Notes under the pieces: model-generated | The model's database searches: none | Told to the model about the DNA's origin: nothing | What the model saw: only the letters and a program-made list of their open reading frames with translations | Shown: positions 30,934-33,432 of the stretch, piece by piece | Numbering within the stretch: position 1 is the stretch's first letter | How the letters are laid out: each line of letters begins with the position of its first letter | Position numbers and translations under genes: made by a program | From: Flemingiibacterium sp045579745 | Lineage (GTDB): Bacteria; Bacillota; Clostridia; Oscillospirales; CAG-272 | Reading direction: 5' to 3' | Length of the DNA stretch: 33,432 nt | Assembly (NCBI GenBank): GCA_045579745.1 | Contig: JAZNMQ010000008.1 | Location: 1 to 33,432 of the forward strand

Positions 30934-31007
30934 TTTGACTTTCTTTTACCTTTGTGAGTTTATTATATCACTAACGTCAAAGAATGTCAAAGTCAAAGAA
31001 AGTCAAA
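30934..31007 (-). promoter_or_regulatory. ctsR promoter with three CtsR-box operators
   Basis: The promoter on the minus strand is TTGACA (30990-30985), 17 bases, TATAAT (30967-30962). CtsR recognises RGTCAAANANRGTCAAA. On the plus strand AGTCAAAGAAAGTCAAA (30991-31007) is a perfect match. CGTCAAAGAATGTCAAA (30975-30991) matches except the first base of each half and covers the -35 box. On the minus strand, GGTAAAAGAAAGTCAAA (30950-30934) has one mismatch and lies just past the start point. Confidence 0.92.
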
Positions 31008-31040
31008 TTTAGATCAATTTATCGGGAAATGATGGCAAAA

Positions 31041-31128
31041 TCTCGCGTTTTCTCACGATATCTCACGATATCGCACTTTTTTAAACATCAAAAGCATGCC
31101 ATTACGGGGGGATGCGAGTCATCGCATC
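31041..31128. repeat. 10-bp phased repeats and a hairpin in the ctsR-glycosyltransferase spacer
   Basis: TCTCACGATA occurs twice in tandem (31051-31060, 31061-31070), flanked by related decamers TCTCGCGTTT (31041-31050) and TCGCACTTTT (31071-31080). Further on, GATGCGA (31111-31117), loop GTCA and TCGCATC (31122-31128) form a perfect 7-bp hairpin. No gene is seen between 31008 and 31221; this may be a regulatory region for either divergent gene. Confidence 0.4.
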
Positions 31129-31148
31129 GGATAATTTTGCTTTGAAGA

Positions 31149-31177
31149 TTGACGAAACGGCGTTTATGTGATACAAT
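31149..31177 (+). promoter_or_regulatory. Promoter of the glycosyltransferase-CsaB fusion gene
   Basis: TTGACG (31149-31154), 17 bases, TACAAT (31172-31177); one mismatch in each box. Confidence 0.75.
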
Positions 31178-31221
31178 ATAAGGTATAATAAAAAGCCCCC
31201 CAAAAAGGAGCATGAAAATAA

Positions 31222-33432
31222 ATGAAAATTCTGTTATGTCATATGTGGATGGTCATCGGCGGTGCGGAAACGCATATCGTCGAGCTGTCACGGGAGCTTG
31301 CCGCAAGAGGGCATGACGTTACCGTTGCATCAAACGGCGGCGTTTATGTCGATGCGCTCACAGAGAGCGGCGTCAAGCACTTCACCGTGCCGCTCCATAC
31401 CAAGCGCCCTTTGGCGGTGCTCCAATCGTACAGAAAATTAAAAGAGCTGATCAAAAAAGAAAAATTCGATATCGTCCATGCGCACTCACGTATTCCCGCG
31501 TATGTGTGCGGCATGCTCGCAAGACGGATGGGATTTCGCTTTATCACGACGACCCACTTCGTATTCAAGGTCAATCCGATCCTTTCACGCATCTCCAATT
31601 GGGGCGATCATACGATCGCGGTGAGCTGTGACATCAAGCAGTATTTGATGAACAAGTACGGCTTGCCGTCGGACACAATCTCGCTGACCATCAACGGTAT
31701 CGACACCGTTAAATTCGAAAAAGGCATCGACACGTCAAGAACAGCAAAGGAGCTGTCGCTTACCGATGACCGATTCCGTGTTCTGCACGTCAGCCGTATC
31801 GACGAGTCGACGGTACGACCTGCGCTTTTGCTGTGCGAGAGTGCACCTACGCTGTCTGGCGAGATTCCGAATCTCGAGATCGTCATTGTCGGCGGCGGAA
31901 ATGCTTTTGACGAGCTTTCAGCTAAAGCGCGCGAGGTAAACGTCTCGATCGGACGTGAGGTCATTCGACTTATGGGACCGCGCACGGATATCGCCGAGCT
32001 TTGCGCTTCGGCGGACGCTTTTGTCGGTGTATCCCGTGCGGCGCTTGAGGCGATGAGCTGTGAGCGACCGACGGTGCTTGCAGGACCGCTCGGCTACGGC
32101 GGCATCATGCGTGAGGAAATTCTCGATGTTGCTAAGGCTACGAATTTCTGCTTCAGAGGCTGCAAGCTTCCCGAGGCCGCGGATCTCTCTAACGATCTGC
32201 TTCGATTATACAGCATGTCAAAATCAGAGCGTGAAGCTCTCGGGGGCTTCGGGCGCGATGTCGTGCTTCAAAATTACTCGGTTGCAAAAATGGCAGACGA
32301 TCACATTGAGGTTTACAAAAAGCTCACTCCCTACCGCAATTATTCGAGGGGCGACGTGATCATTTCGGGATATTACGGCTTCGATAACGTCGGCGATGAT
32401 TCCCTGCTTGCAAACATGATCGCAGGCTTAAAGGAACGCGAGCCTGGCATTCGCATCACAGTTCTCGCAAAAAAGCCGAAAAAGCTTGCCAGAAAATTCT
32501 GTGTGCGGACGATCAACCGCTTTAATCTTCCGATGGTTGCTCGCGAAATGCGGCGCGCTAAGCTGCTCATCTCAGGCGGCGGAAGCCTGCTTCAGGACGG
32601 AACGAGCAAAAAGAGCCTTTTCTACTATGTAACAATAATGCGCATGGCTAAAAAGCGCGGGCTGAAGCTCATGCTTTACGCGAACGGACTCGGACCGCTC
32701 GCCTCGGAATCGAGCCGAAAATGCGCCGCTGAGGTAATTTCAGGTGCAGATATTATAACCCTGCGCGAATCCGCATCCAAGGAGCTTGCAAGATCGCTCG
32801 GAGTCACATCTGAGCTTCATGTCAGCGCTGACCCTGCGTTTATGCTCGAGCCGTCGCACGAGCTTTGGTGCGACCATATAAAGACACGCGAAAATATAAT
32901 CGGAGATTATTTCCTCGTTTCGATCAAGGAAGGCAATAATTTCGGCGAAAAAACGAGCGGAACGGTTGATAAGCTTTCAAGTGACCTCAAGGCACTCTGC
33001 GCAAAATACAACGCAATTCCGCTGATCATCCCGATGCACGAGAGCCGCGACCTTTCGATCTCGAACGAGCTTCAGGCAAGGATCGGATGCGGCAGAGTTA
33101 TCACGGGCTTGACAGCCTCGGAAATTGGCGCACTCATGCTTAACGCAAGATTCGTGGTCGGTATGAGGCTTCACATGCTTATTTTCGCGGCCGCGATGGG
33201 AGTTCCGATGATAGGAATTTCCTACGACCCCAAGGTTGACGCATTCCTCAAATACCTCGGCGAAATTGAGCCTAAGCTGAAGCTGAGCGCGATTGACGTG
33301 CGCTCATTTGAGCAAGGCGATGTCGAAAAGGCGGCGGACTTGCTTCTTGCAGACGAGGCTGAGCTTCGAGCGGCTCTGCGCGATGTTTCGGGCAGACTTA
33401 AAGAGCTTGCAAAATGCGACTGCGACCGTGCG
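31222..33432 (+). CDS. csaB: GT4 glycosyltransferase fused to CsaB-type polysaccharide pyruvyl transferase (partial)
   Basis: From ATG 31222 the frame is open to the window edge (737 codons, no stop), so the C-terminus is missing. Residues 1 to about 370 are a GT-B glycosyltransferase of family GT4: MKILLCHMWMVIGGAETHIV, a DIVHAHSR segment, INGIDTVKF, VLHVSRID and the donor site with SRAALEAMSCERP. From residue 378 (GDVIISGYYGFDNVGDDSLL) the second half is a CsaB-type pyruvyl transferase, with SGGGSLLQD, YANGLGPL and GMRLHMLIFAAAMGVPMIGI. CsaB adds pyruvate ketals to secondary cell-wall polymers, which anchor SLH-domain proteins. The fusion suggests that sugar addition and pyruvylation occur on one polypeptide. 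GGAG lies 11 bases before ATG. Cytosolic, no signal peptide. Confidence 0.85.
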   Translation, partial: MKILLCHMWMVIGGAETHIVELSRELAARGHDVTVASNGGVYVDALTESGVKHFTVPLHTKRPLAVLQSYRKLKELIKKEKFDIVHAHSRIPAYVCGMLARRMGFRFITTTHFVFKVNPILSRISNWGDHTIAVSCDIKQYLMNKYGLPSDTISLTINGIDTVKFEKGIDTSRTAKELSLTDDRFRVLHVSRIDESTVRPALLLCESAPTLSGEIPNLEIVIVGGGNAFDELSAKAREVNVSIGREVIRLMGPRTDIAELCASADAFVGVSRAALEAMSCERPTVLAGPLGYGGIMREEILDVAKATNFCFRGCKLPEAADLSNDLLRLYSMSKSEREALGGFGRDVVLQNYSVAKMADDHIEVYKKLTPYRNYSRGDVIISGYYGFDNVGDDSLLANMIAGLKEREPGIRITVLAKKPKKLARKFCVRTINRFNLPMVAREMRRAKLLISGGGSLLQDGTSKKSLFYYVTIMRMAKKRGLKLMLYANGLGPLASESSRKCAAEVISGADIITLRESASKELARSLGVTSELHVSADPAFMLEPSHELWCDHIKTRENIIGDYFLVSIKEGNNFGEKTSGTVDKLSSDLKALCAKYNAIPLIIPMHESRDLSISNELQARIGCGRVITGLTASEIGALMLNARFVVGMRLHMLIFAAAMGVPMIGISYDPKVDAFLKYLGEIEPKLKLSAIDVRSFEQGDVEKAADLLLADEAELRAALRDVSGRLKELAKCDCDRA

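Noticed and set aside
31212..31319. Short open frame from ATG 31212 as a leader peptide of the GT4-CsaB gene
   Set aside because: GGAG is only one base before this ATG, and the frame overlaps the main gene with no recognisable attenuation structure.
1..33432. Prophage, insertion sequence, CRISPR array, tRNA or rRNA genes
   Set aside because: Looked for integrase or transposase motifs, regularly spaced repeats and cloverleaf or rRNA landmarks; none found. The short tandem repeats noted lack unique spacers.

Overview
The window looks like chromosomal DNA of an anaerobic Gram-positive bacterium of the Clostridia (Bacillota), probably an uncultured gut-type lineage. The support is: a T-box leader with TTGACA-17-TATACT promoter architecture, strong AAGGAGG-type ribosome sites, a complete ctsR-mcsA-mcsB-clpC heat-shock operon with CtsR boxes, a Clostridium symbiosum-type glutamate dehydrogenase, an FprA-type flavo-diiron protein and several glycoside hydrolases. 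Most genes are of medium GC; one three-gene islet is clearly AT-rich. No integrase, transposase, CRISPR array, rRNA or tRNA was recognised.

Layout, left to right. (1) 1-4186: an SDR dehydrogenase fragment and an RraA-family protein on the minus strand, a divergent AraC-type regulator, then a GH5-like glycosidase behind a near-perfect promoter. (2) 4187-6141: an aldo/keto reductase and an AAC(3)-like acetyltransferase in a two-gene operon. (3) 6206-7003: an AT-rich operon of three small unknown genes, one encoding only 29 residues, with its own consensus promoter. (4) 7172-9110: a cyclophilin lipoprotein and an XRE regulator. (5) 9233-13116, minus strand: AEC transporter, ADP-ribosylglycohydrolase, RpiB-type isomerase and FprA. 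(6) 13235-16509: a GH101/GH129-like putative glycosidase and a GH1 beta-glucosidase. (7) 16557-23047: a T-box-controlled aspS, then gatC, gatA, gatB, a small membrane protein and a PnuC-type transporter. (8) 23137-25680: glutamate dehydrogenase (minus) and ammonia-dependent NAD synthetase (plus). (9) 25691-31007, minus strand: zinc-ribbon protein, clpC, mcsB, mcsA, ctsR and its operators. (10) 31149-33432: an open-ended fusion of a GT4 glycosyltransferase and a CsaB-type pyruvyl transferase.

The most striking part is region 7. AspRS carries His31, the residue known from non-discriminating bacterial AspRS, and the T-box specifier reads most naturally as AAC (Asn). The operon therefore appears dedicated to making Asn-tRNA(Asn) by the indirect route. 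Yet its GatA homologue has lost all recognisable parts of the amidase Ser-cisSer-Lys centre and is about 90 residues short, while GatB looks intact. The complex may run on free ammonia, or this GatA may have a structural role. Two nearby enzymes, glutamate dehydrogenase and a glutaminase-less NadE, also use free ammonia. Everything here is read by eye; no alignment or database search was run.
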